6,164 nucleotides of DNA from an uncultured Collinsella sp. (GCA_900554455.1 USHT01000076.1:1-6164); one strand, 5' to 3'; positions 1 to 5,924 are shown, counted from the first letter of the stretch. The notes: a model not told the origin generated them from the letters alone. Numbers and translations are program-made.

Positions 1-1016
1 GACTCGATGATGTCGGGGTAGATGGTGCCCTGAGCCAGGTACTTGACCGGCTTGCCATCGGTCTCGAGCTGCTGAGCAACCGCGAAGAACTCTTTCCAGA
101 ACTGCGTACCGATGATGCGGCGCTTCTCCTCGGGCTCGGTCACGCCGGCCAGAAGCTCGGCATAGCGGTCCTCGGCGTGGACGTGGATAAAGTCGACGTC
201 AAACTGCTTGGTGAAGACCTCCTCCACCTGCTCGGGCTCGCCCTTGCGCAGCAGACCGTGGTTGATGAACACGCAGGTCATCTGCTTGCCCACGGCGCGA
301 GCGCCCAGCGCAGCCACGACGGAGGAGTCGACGCCACCGGACAGGGCCAGAATCACGCGGTCGTCGCCGACCTTCTCGCGGAACTCGGCCGTCATGGTCT
401 CGACCAGGTTGTCCATACTCCAGTTGGGCTCCAGGCCGCAGATCTCAAACAGGAAGTTGCTCAGCAGCTGCTGACCGTACTCGGAGTGCTTGACCTCGGG
501 GTGGAACTGCGTGGTGAAAATCTTGCGCTCGACGCACTCCATGGCAGCAACCGGGCACACGTCAGTGCTGGCGGTAACGGTAAAGCCCTCGGGCACCTCG
601 GAAACGGCGTCGCGGTGGCTCATCCACACGGTCTGCTCCATGGGCGTGGAGTTAAAGAGCTTGGCGCCGGCCGTGCGCGTGATGGTGGCGCGGCCGTACT
701 CGCCCACCTCGGAGTGGCCGACCTTGCCGCCGAGCGTCACGGCCGTGATCTGATGGCCGTAGCAGAAGCCCAGGACGGGAAGGCCCAGGTCAAAGATGGC
801 GGGATCGATAGACGGAGCGTCCTCGGCATACACGGAAGCCGGACCGCCAGAAAGGATGAGCGCAGAGGCGTTCATCTCGCGAATCTCGTCGGCCGAGATG
901 TCGCAGGGGACAATCTCGGAATACACGTTGAGGTCGCGGACGCGACGGGCAATGAGCTGACCGTACTGCGCACCAAAGTCGAGTACGAGGACCTTTGCGG
1001 AAGCCTTTTGATCCAT
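1..1016 (-). CDS. guaA: GMP synthase (glutamine-hydrolysing), N-terminal 338 residues, 3' end outside window
   Basis: GuaA converts XMP to GMP with ATP and glutamine, the last step of de novo guanine nucleotide synthesis in the cytosol. The frame reads from an ATG at 1016-1014 and stays open to the window edge. Residues 1-195 are the class I glutamine amidotransferase domain: SGGPASV at 56-62, nucleophile Cys85 in GFCYGHQ, and the His172/Glu174 pair in TQFHPEV. Residues from about 200 are the ATP pyrophosphatase domain with the P-loop SGGVDSS at 226-232, FINHGLLRKGE at 250-260, and QGTIYPDIIE at the edge. The family is normally about 510-525 aa, so roughly 180 residues are missing only because the window ends. 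An AGAGGGGG Shine-Dalgarno (1021-1028, minus) lies 4 nt before the start. It is transcribed away from the asparaginase gene. No riboswitch was recognised in the leader. Family assignment is very secure. Confidence 0.97.
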   Translation of the reverse strand, partial: MDQKASAKVLVLDFGAQYGQLIARRVRDLNVYSEIVPCDISADEIREMNASALILSGGPASVYAEDAPSIDPAIFDLGLPVLGFCYGHQITAVTLGGKVGHSEVGEYGRATITRTAGAKLFNSTPMEQTVWMSHRDAVSEVPEGFTVTASTDVCPVAAMECVERKIFTTQFHPEVKHSEYGQQLLSNFLFEICGLEPNWSMDNLVETMTAEFREKVGDDRVILALSGGVDSSVVAALGARAVGKQMTCVFINHGLLRKGEPEQVEEVFTKQFDVDFIHVHAEDRYAELLAGVTEPEEKRRIIGTQFWKEFFAVAQQLETDGKPVKYLAQGTIYPDIIE

Positions 1017-1178
1017 GGTTCCCCCTCTTGTTGGCGGGGAGCCGGTGCCCACCCGCGTGAATGAACGAAAATAGCCTTCATAGTGTACACGTTATATGGG
1101 GTTTCTCGCCCCTCGCAGCCATCAGCGCACGGCAAACGCACGACCTAGGCCCTTATTTGACGGCAATTGAAGTGTTAC

Positions 1179-1207
1179 CAAACGTTACAGATGATGTAAT
1201 ACGTTTG
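1179..1207. promoter_or_regulatory. Operator-like interrupted inverted repeat upstream of ansA
   Basis: TTACA (1185-1189) and TGTAA (1195-1199) form a perfect inverted repeat around a 5-nt centre GATGA. Outside it, CAAACGT (1179-1185) is mirrored by ACGTTTG (1201-1207), with the two nested dyads centred 1 nt apart. Possible promoter pieces overlap it: TTGAAG (1167-1172) 17 nt before GATGAT (1190-1195), or TTGAAC (1205-1210) 19 nt before AATACT (1230-1235). A protein bound here could block ansA transcription. It is in the 267-bp gap shared with guaA, so either gene could be the target. That it is a binding site is inference; the symmetry is directly visible. Confidence 0.45.
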
Positions 1208-1283
1208 AACATTGGACGCCCTGTGCCACAATACTGCCGAACGACTCCGCCTCTGCGGCGGCAAATACGATAGGAATACCAGC

Positions 1284-2297
1284 ATGAAGCGCATCCTTCT
1301 CATCGCCACGGGCGGCACCATCGCATCGACCGAGGACGGCAACGGCCTCTCCCCCGCCCTGACCGGTGAGGAGCTCGCCCAGAGCGTCCCCGAGATCTCG
1401 GGCCTCTGCGAGCTCGACGTGGTGCAGCCCATGAACATCGACAGCACCAATATGCGCCCGAGCGACTGGATGCGTATCCGCGATGTCATCGTCGAAGGCT
1501 ATGCCGATCACGACGGCTTCGTGATTCTGCACGGCACCGACACCATGAGTTACACCGCGGCAGCACTTTCCTACCTGATTCAGGACAGCCCCAAGCCCAT
1601 CGTGCTCACCGGCTCGCAAAAGCCCATGGGCAACCCCTTTACCGATGCCAAGCTCAATCTGTATCAGAGCCTGCTCTATGCGCTCGACGAGCATTCGCAC
1701 GATGTGTCGATTGTGTTTGGCGGCGTCGCCATTGCCGGCACGCGCGCCCGCAAGCAGCGCACCATGAGCTTTAACGCGTTCATCAGCGTCAACTATCCGC
1801 CCATCGCCTATATCCGCAACGACCGCATCGTGCGCAACGGGCTTCACGGCACGCATCAGGGCGAAAACCCGGTGCGTTTCTACGACAGCATCGATCCGCG
1901 CGTATTTGTACTCAAGCTTACGCCCGGCGTAAACCCGGGCATCCTCGACGCCCTTGCCAATAGCTACGATGCCGTGATTCTGGAGACCTTTGGCATTGGC
2001 GGTATTCCCGAGTTTGGCGAGTCGGGCGAGTCGTTCCAAGAGGCAATTTTCCGCTGGGTCGATTCGGGCCGCACCGTCGTTATGACCACGCAGGTCCCCG
2101 AAGAGGGCCTCGATCTGGGCGTTTATGAGGTCGGCCGAGCTTACGCCGATCATCCGGGTATTTTGCGCGGCGACGACATGACCACCGAGACGCTCGTGGC
2201 CAAGACCATGTGGGCACTCGGCCAGTCACGTGATGCCGCCGAAATCCAGCGTCTGTTCTACAGCCAAGTCAACCACGACCGTATCCCGATGGTGTAA
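1284..2297 (+). CDS. ansA: Type I (cytoplasmic) L-asparaginase
   Basis: Hydrolyses L-asparagine to aspartate and ammonia. The 337-aa product matches E. coli AnsA in length (338 aa) and has no signal peptide, which argues for the cytosolic type I enzyme and against the secreted AnsB type. Motifs in order: ATGGTIAS at 8-15 with nucleophile Thr12; D53-S54, a likely substrate contact; HGTDTMSYTA at 83-92 with the second catalytic pair Thr85-Asp86; TGSQKPM at 109-115; Lys157 aligned with the catalytic lysine of the family; and a C-terminal domain with GIGGIPE and TTQVPEEGLDLGVYEVG. The ATG at 1284 is preferred because AGGA (1272-1275) lies 8 nt upstream and family homology begins at its first residues; an in-frame TTG at 1212 would add 24 unlike residues. 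It is monocistronic, divergent from guaA and convergent with the small regulator gene, with 22 bp between the stops. Glutaminase side activity cannot be judged from sequence. Confidence 0.95.
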   Translation: MKRILLIATGGTIASTEDGNGLSPALTGEELAQSVPEISGLCELDVVQPMNIDSTNMRPSDWMRIRDVIVEGYADHDGFVILHGTDTMSYTAAALSYLIQDSPKPIVLTGSQKPMGNPFTDAKLNLYQSLLYALDEHSHDVSIVFGGVAIAGTRARKQRTMSFNAFISVNYPPIAYIRNDRIVRNGLHGTHQGENPVRFYDSIDPRVFVLKLTPGVNPGILDALANSYDAVILETFGIGGIPEFGESGESFQEAIFRWVDSGRTVVMTTQVPEEGLDLGVYEVGRAYADHPGILRGDDMTTETLVAKTMWALGQSRDAAEIQRLFYSQVNHDRIPMV

Positions 2298-2319
2298 TTC
2301 AGTTGTCGACGGGTATCCC

Positions 2320-2538
2320 CTATTCGATGCCCTCGAGAAGTTCTGACACCGTCATGCCGAGTGCGGGCGCGATCTTAAATAGAACCTTGAGCGTGAAATT
2401 TGCCGTCCCATCTTCGATTCGGTCGAGGTAGGGTCGGCTGATTCCTGTCGCCACACAAAAATCAACCTTGGAGATACCAAGGTCCCTGCGTGTCTCTTCG
2501 ACCCGCCTGCCAAGAATCTGTTTCGCACGTTCGTCCAT
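2320..2538 (-). CDS. Small XRE/Cro-CI family helix-turn-helix regulator
   Basis: A 72-aa single-domain DNA-binding protein. Residues 6-70 cover a complete HTH_3-type five-helix domain: LGRRVEETRRDLGISKVDFCVATG (helices 1-2), ISRPYLDRIEDG (recognition helix, about 33-44), then FTLKVLFKIAPALGMTVSELLEG, a close match to the family end. There is no extra sensor, dimerisation or peptidase domain, so it is probably an autoregulated repressor or an antitoxin-like regulator. The ATG at 2538-2536 is chosen because no upstream in-frame start exists before the palindrome, but no convincing Shine-Dalgarno precedes it (GGCTGC lies directly before ATG), suggesting weak translation. It is divergent from the 129-aa unknown gene, with the 24-bp palindrome between them, and convergent with ansA. 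The target is inferred to be that palindrome. Confidence 0.85.
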   Translation of the reverse strand: MDERAKQILGRRVEETRRDLGISKVDFCVATGISRPYLDRIEDGTANFTLKVLFKIAPALGMTVSELLEGIE

Positions 2539-2567
2539 GCAGCCGAGTTTGAAATGGAGCCGAACAT

Positions 2568-2591
2568 AAACGTAAACTATAGTTTACGTTT
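2568..2591. promoter_or_regulatory. Perfect 24-bp palindrome, probable operator shared by divergent genes
   Basis: The left half is AAACGTAAACTA (2568-2579) and the right half (2580-2591) is its exact reverse complement; symmetry breaks at the next pair. It lies 29 bp before the regulator start and 23 bp before the start of the 129-aa gene. The centre carries ACTATAGT, so a TATAGT -10-like box is read in both directions. On the plus strand TTGAAA (2549-2554) is 18 nt before TAAACT (2573-2578), a fair promoter inside the palindrome. Binding by the adjacent XRE protein, repressing both promoters, is inference from position and symmetry. Confidence 0.75.
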
Positions 2592-2603
2592 TGCCGAATA
2601 CAC

Positions 2604-2608
2604 AGGAG
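2604..2608 (+). promoter_or_regulatory. Shine-Dalgarno site fixing the start of the 129-aa gene
   Basis: AGGAG ends 6 nt before the ATG at 2615. It selects this ATG over an in-frame TTG at 2591, which would begin inside the palindrome and has no ribosome binding site of its own. Confidence 0.8.
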
Positions 2609-2614
2609 TTTTCT

Positions 2615-3004
2615 ATGTCGGGTTCTTCAGTCCGCATGTACCGAGCCACGCTTCGCACAAACAGCGCACCGCCCAAGCTCGTCGTCGTTGAAGCTGAATG
2701 CCTTTCGCCCGATGAGCGCACAGCATTTGCATTGCTATCAAGTCGCGTCGCCGCCGTTCTGGTCCCTTGCCCGGCGCAAGGTGAACTTGCCATCCGATGC
2801 CAAACGCACGGCTGCTCGCTCAATCAGGCTGCCGTAATCGCAACCAGCCAACGCGGCCTGCCGCTCCTTCTAGAAGCCGGCATAGCGCTCGCCCTTCGCG
2901 GCGCCGGATACGAAAACGAGGCCGCCGCCGACATGGTCTTTAAACCACGATCGAGCGGCGGCCTCGCAGCAGCCATTGAATATGCGTGCAGACTCGTTGC
3001 CTAA
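2615..3004 (+). CDS. Unknown 129-aa protein, possible degenerate HAD / P-type ATPase P-domain fragment
   Basis: I do not recognise a named family. The product is Ala-rich and soluble, without signal peptide or clear membrane helix, and has six cysteines without a metal-motif spacing. Residues 53-122 resemble the second half of a P-type ATPase phosphorylation domain: PAQGELAIRCQTHG sits where the family has a SPEDKL-like helix; IATSQRGLPLL (75-85) where TGDGxNDxPAL is expected; EAGIALALRG (87-96) like the following AD-GIAMG strand; then ENEAAADMVF (100-109) and GGLAAAIEYA (115-124), close to the usual EAADMV and AIE stretches. In that alignment the catalytic Asp positions are Thr77 and Gly81, and no DKTG motif exists, so phosphatase or ATPase activity is unlikely. 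Codon use is less GC3-biased than in ansA or ychF. It is a start-to-stop frame with a good ribosome binding site, divergent from the XRE regulator. The function is unknown; the HAD relation is a tentative inference. Confidence 0.65.
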   Translation: MSGSSVRMYRATLRTNSAPPKLVVVEAECLSPDERTAFALLSSRVAAVLVPCPAQGELAIRCQTHGCSLNQAAVIATSQRGLPLLLEAGIALALRGAGYENEAAADMVFKPRSSGGLAAAIEYACRLVA

Positions 3005-3013
3005 AAGGACAAG

Positions 3014-3397
3014 CTAGAAACCAAAACCAAAGCCCGTTCCGGTAATCGCCGAGTACATAAAGTAAACGTTGATCACGTTGAGGAACACACCCGTGATGCA
3101 ACCGTTGCGCAGGTAGCGCTCGCACACGATGCGCGCCATGGCGGCGGAGTCATCATTGTTCTTTGCTTGACGACCGGCGGTAAAATACGTCGCCACGCCG
3201 AGCAGCAGGTTGAGCACCGGCAGCGCCAGCAGCTCGTAGCTCTTGCCCCAACGCGTCACCTCGCCTGCTGCGTTAAACTTTGTTGCCACCTCGGGACCAA
3301 TGTTGGGGATAACAAACGCTGCAACCACCAGCGGAATCACCGCAAGCACCAGCAGCGCGATGCCCATGTAGCCGGCTTTTTTGCCATATTTAAACAT
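3014..3397 (-). CDS. Small membrane protein with DUF1648 (SdpI N-terminal-like) domain
   Basis: A 127-aa integral membrane protein with three predicted helices: about 11-32 (GIALLVLAVIPLVVAAFVIP), 54-75 and 98-118. Between helices 1 and 2 lies the DUF1648 signature: IPNIGPEVATKFNAAGEVTRWGKS (30-53), with the F-N-x-x-G and R-W-G-x-K/S positions of the family. DUF1648 occurs in SdpI-type immunity and signalling proteins, but the SdpI C-terminal domain is absent here, so immunity is only a possibility. The start follows the ychF stop by 11 nt, and AAGGG of the ribosome binding site shares bases with that stop codon, implying co-transcription and coupling. The protein ends in GTGFGFGF, an odd repetitive tail. 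The 3' end converges with the 129-aa gene, with 9 bp between stops. Domain call fairly sure, function not known. Confidence 0.82.
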   Translation of the reverse strand: MFKYGKKAGYMGIALLVLAVIPLVVAAFVIPNIGPEVATKFNAAGEVTRWGKSYELLALPVLNLLLGVATYFTAGRQAKNNDDSAAMARIVCERYLRNGCITGVFLNVINVYFMYSAITGTGFGFGF

Positions 3398-3408
3398 GCG
3401 CGTCGCCC

Positions 3409-4485
3409 TTACACGTTAAAGCGGAAGTGCACGACGTCGCCATCGGCCATGACATAGTCCTTGCCCTCAATGCGTAGCTTGCCGGCAGCCTTAGCGCCCT
3501 GCTCGCCGCCGAGCTCGATGTAGTCGTCGTAGCCAATGACCTCGGCCTTAATAAAGCCACGCTCAAAGTCGGTGTGGATGACACCGGCGGCCTGCGGGGC
3601 GGTCGCGCCCTGACGAACCGTCCAGGCCTTGACCTCCATCTCGCCGGCCGTAAAGAACGACTGCAGGCCGAGCAGCTTGTAGGCCGCCTGCGCGAGCACG
3701 TCCAGACCGGGCTGCTCCAGGCCCAAGCTTTCCAGGTAGTCGGCGGCGTCCTCGGGATCGAGCTCGGAAAGCTCGGCCTCGATCTTGGCGCAGATAGGCA
3801 GCGGCTTGACGCCGTCGATGGGCGCCAGATCGTCGTTGAGCATATCCTCGTCCACGTTGGCCACATACAGGATAGGCTTCATAGTGAGCAGGAACAGGCC
3901 CTTGGCGGCGGCACGCTCCTCGTCGGTCATCTCCATGGATGCGGCGCGCTTGCCCTCGTTGAGCCAGGCAAGCAGGCGCTTGGCCACCTCGAACTTGGGC
4001 ATGAGCTCCTTGTCGCGCTTGGCCTCCTTCTCGAGCTTGGGCAGCTGCTTCTCGAGCGTGCCCATGTCGGCCAGGATGAGCTCGGTCATGATGGTGTCGG
4101 CATCGCCGGCGGGATCGACGAACTCGCCCGTGCGGCCCACCTCACGCATGACGTTGGGGTCCTTAAAGTAGCGCACGACCTCGCAGATGGCGTCGGTCTC
4201 GCGGATGTTGGCCAAGAACTGGTTGCCCAGACCCTCGCCCTCGTTGGCGCCCTTCACCAGGCCAGCGATGTCGACAAACTCGACCGTCGCCGGCACAATG
4301 CGGCCCGGGTTAACGATGTCGGCAAGCTTTTGCAAGCGGCTATCGGGCACATCGACGATACCCACGTTGGGGTCGATCGTGGCAAACGGGTAGTTGGCGG
4401 CAAGGCCGGTCTTTTTGGTAAGCGCGGTGAACAGCGTCGACTTGCCCACGTTGGGCAGGCCCACGATACCGATGGAAAGGGACAC
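3409..4485 (-). CDS. ychF: YchF/OLA1 redox- and translation-associated ATPase
   Basis: A universally conserved Obg-related P-loop protein that prefers ATP over GTP and associates with ribosomes; in E. coli it negatively influences oxidative-stress resistance. The 358-aa length fits the family (363 in E. coli). G1 is GLPNVGKST at 9-17, the switch region [10 protein letters not shown] at 31-40, G3 DIAGLVKGA at 72-80 followed by [11 protein letters not shown], and the G4 position is NVDE (210-213) instead of NKxD, the hallmark of ATP specificity. A helical insertion (about 130-200) and a C-terminal TGS domain (about 275-358, with RGFIKAEVI and [12 protein letters not shown]) complete the fold. 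The start is GTG at 4485-4483, supported by AAGGAG 5 nt upstream; the family begins exactly there. It leads a probable two-gene unit with the DUF1648 membrane protein; the upstream hairpin separates it from the iron-sulfur gene. In E. coli the neighbour is pth, which is not seen here. Confidence 0.97.
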   Translation of the reverse strand: MSLSIGIVGLPNVGKSTLFTALTKKTGLAANYPFATIDPNVGIVDVPDSRLQKLADIVNPGRIVPATVEFVDIAGLVKGANEGEGLGNQFLANIRETDAICEVVRYFKDPNVMREVGRTGEFVDPAGDADTIMTELILADMGTLEKQLPKLEKEAKRDKELMPKFEVAKRLLAWLNEGKRAASMEMTDEERAAAKGLFLLTMKPILYVANVDEDMLNDDLAPIDGVKPLPICAKIEAELSELDPEDAADYLESLGLEQPGLDVLAQAAYKLLGLQSFFTAGEMEVKAWTVRQGATAPQAAGVIHTDFERGFIKAEVIGYDDYIELGGEQGAKAAGKLRIEGKDYVMADGDVVHFRFNV

Positions 4486-4490
4486 GACAG

Positions 4491-4496
4491 CTCCTT
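4491..4496 (-). promoter_or_regulatory. Shine-Dalgarno site supporting the GTG start of ychF
   Basis: AAGGAG on the minus strand stands 5 nt before GTG (4485-4483). With no ATG in register with the P-loop homology, this strong site fixes the non-ATG start. Confidence 0.8.
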
Positions 4497-4528
4497 TTGG
4501 TACAGGTACTTCAAACCGTATAAGTATA

Positions 4529-4572
4529 GCGCCGCCGCAGCATCCGGGCGAATCCGGACACCGCGGCGGCGC
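4529..4572 (-). terminator. Strong GC hairpin after the iron-sulfur gene, probable terminator
   Basis: GCGCCGCCGC (4529-4538) and GCGGCGGCGC (4563-4572) form a perfect 10-bp stem. Inside it, across a 4+4 internal loop, TCCGG (4543-4547) pairs with CCGGA (4554-4558) around a 6-nt loop. It starts 27 bp past the stop of the iron-sulfur gene and precedes ychF. On the minus strand the stem is followed by TATACTTATACGG, rich in T/A but not a run of T, so termination may be incomplete or need a factor. The TATACT could also be a -10 box for ychF, though no -35 is seen at the right distance. Confidence 0.6.
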
Positions 4573-4599
4573 AAATGAAGCAGAGATAGAGCTCGCTGA

Positions 4600-5853
4600 C
4601 TAGTCCGCGAGCTTCTCCACCTGATCGAGCATCTTGTCGAGTTTGGCCTTTGCCTCAGCCTTGACCTTCTCAGCTTCTTCGTGGGCCTTCGCCTTCTGGG
4701 CGGCCTTTTCCTCGGCTTCGGGATCGACGACGACCAGATTGGACGCGTCGTGCTCAACAAGCTTGAGCGCATGCTCGGGACACACCTTGACACAGGCGCC
4801 GCAGCCCAAACAATACGTGGACTCCAACGCAAAGCGGCCGCTTCCCACCAGATCGCAGGCAAACGTGGGGCACACGTTGACGCACTCGCCGCACGACGTG
4901 CACTTGTCAAAATCGCACTCCGGCGTGCTCACCTGCATGTTCTGGGCAAGCTCGGGATGGTTTTGCAGCGTCGAGAGTACCAGCTGCCGCCCGTGCGTGA
5001 GCGAACGGCGACGCTTGGTCGTCGTGGTGCCGCACATGGTGTTGAGCGTGCGCTCCAGCTGGGTAATCTGATGGCGATGGGCCTTGAGCTTTTGCGTCAC
5101 CGAGGCCAGCGCCGCCGTCGCCGGATTGAGCTTGGTCACCGTCAGGCCCGTGGTGCGGGCGATCTTTTCCATGTACTCCTTGCGCTCGTACTCGCGGCGC
5201 TTATGGCATTTGAGGCTCTTGGAGTCGACCTCCAAGCCCATACCCGTGCCGGACCACTCCTCGGCCTTCGCAATCGCCTCGCCCAGAATGTCCTCACCGC
5301 CGGTGTTGCGGCATTTATCGCACACGCCCAACGGCAGGTACACACTCACGTTGGGATAGTCTGCCAGTACCGAGAACCAGGTCTCGGCCGTAATATCGCC
5401 CACGCAGGCAACGACGACTTCGTTCTCGCGCGGCATGCGCTTAAGGGCACGCGTGCAGGTGACGTAGGCGGTCTCGTGGCTCGTAGCCGCCGAGACAATG
5501 TCGTCGTAGACGTTTTTGGGCGCCAGGCGCGGCGAGATGATTGCCTCGGTCGGACAGGCAGCGGCGCACAGGCCGCACTTGCGACAGGAGTCGAGGATCT
5601 CGATGGAGTCTTCCTCGACCTCGATAGCGTTGACCGGGCACACGTCCATGCACGCGGTGCAGCCGCTCTTTTCGTTTTTGCAGGTCAGGCACGGAATGGT
5701 GTTGCCGCGCGGGCGCTCCTTGTAGTCAGCAGGATTCCATTGAGGCGCCGACGGATCGAGTGCATCGGTCACACCGCCAAGCGGGTTTTTAAGAAAGTCG
5801 AAACCCTTGCTGATCTCGATAATGTCATCAAACAGATCGTGTTCCTGCGCCAT
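4600..5853 (-). CDS. Soluble multi-cluster 4Fe-4S ferredoxin-type electron transfer protein
   Basis: A 417-aa cytoplasmic iron-sulfur protein with no signal peptide or membrane helix. N-terminal pair of cluster motifs: C55-x2-C58-x6-C65-x2-C68-x3-C72-P and C90-x2-C93-x2-C96-x3-C100-P. C-terminal pair: C318-x2-C321-x2-C324-x3-C328-P and C348-x2-C351-x2-C354-x3-C358-P. This predicts up to four [4Fe-4S] clusters. Between them, residues 128-245 form a domain with C133, C150 and C178-x2-C181 plus C216, then a basic, helical stretch (250-300). Residues 379-417 are an Ala/Glu/Lys-rich probable coiled coil. The start at 5853 is chosen for the AGGGAGGGG site 6 nt upstream; an in-frame ATG at 5913 would add 20 unlike residues and lacks such a site. 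The partner enzyme is not in the window, so the pathway cannot be named. It is separated from ychF by the hairpin. Iron-sulfur nature is sure, the specific role unknown. Confidence 0.9.
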   Translation of the reverse strand: MAQEHDLFDDIIEISKGFDFLKNPLGGVTDALDPSAPQWNPADYKERPRGNTIPCLTCKNEKSGCTACMDVCPVNAIEVEEDSIEILDSCRKCGLCAAACPTEAIISPRLAPKNVYDDIVSAATSHETAYVTCTRALKRMPRENEVVVACVGDITAETWFSVLADYPNVSVYLPLGVCDKCRNTGGEDILGEAIAKAEEWSGTGMGLEVDSKSLKCHKRREYERKEYMEKIARTTGLTVTKLNPATAALASVTQKLKAHRHQITQLERTLNTMCGTTTTKRRRSLTHGRQLVLSTLQNHPELAQNMQVSTPECDFDKCTSCGECVNVCPTFACDLVGSGRFALESTYCLGCGACVKVCPEHALKLVEHDASNLVVVDPEAEEKAAQKAKAHEEAEKVKAEAKAKLDKMLDQVEKLAD

Positions 5854-5859
5854 GCGCGG

Positions 5860-5868
5860 CCCCTCCCT
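5860..5868 (-). promoter_or_regulatory. Shine-Dalgarno site fixing the start of the iron-sulfur gene
   Basis: AGGGAGGGG on the minus strand lies 6 nt before the ATG at 5853-5851. It decides for the 417-aa product over a 437-aa reading from an upstream ATG. Confidence 0.75.
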
Positions 5869-5893
5869 GAGCAGTGCAAACAAGCAAGAGATA

Positions 5894-5924
5894 ATGATAC
5901 GCCATCGGCCCACGCCTCGGGCAA
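5894..5924 (-). promoter_or_regulatory. Candidate promoter for the iron-sulfur gene
   Basis: On the minus strand TTGCCC (5924-5919) is followed after 19 nt by TATCAT (5899-5894), giving a leader of about 35 nt to the start at 5853. The spacing is longer than the ideal 17 and neither box is perfect. The 151-bp gap to the preceding gene makes a promoter here likely, but this exact placement is weak. Confidence 0.3.

Noticed and set aside
177..1064. Long open frame on the plus strand opposite guaA
   Set aside because: It mirrors a GC-rich real gene on the minus strand; the product is a low-complexity Leu/Ala/Gly/His mixture without a domain, whereas the minus frame carries every GuaA motif.
1082..1087. 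TACACT as -10 box of guaA (minus strand), next to the GTGTACAC palindrome
   Set aside because: No acceptable -35 at 16-18 nt upstream; the palindrome is only 8 bp and expected by chance.
1017..1112. Purine riboswitch or structured leader before guaA
   Set aside because: Only short stems are visible (GCGGG/CCCGC at 1034-1056 and GGGG/CCCC at 1098-1112); the conserved purine riboswitch core bases are not present.
1212..1283. TTG extension of the asparaginase start
   Set aside because: Adds 24 residues unlike the family, overlaps possible promoter elements, and the ATG at 1284 has its own AGGA.
1185..2153. 322-codon minus-strand frame opposite ansA
   Set aside because: Antisense shadow of the asparaginase gene; no motif and no ribosome binding site.
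3068..3082. Symmetric AACGTTGATCACGTT inside the DUF1648 gene
   Set aside because: Lies within coding sequence, is imperfect about its centre, and the codons fit the protein; no reason to call a site.
3574..4578. Plus-strand frame opposite ychF
   Set aside because: Antisense shadow with Gly/Leu/His-rich composition; ychF motifs are complete on the other strand.
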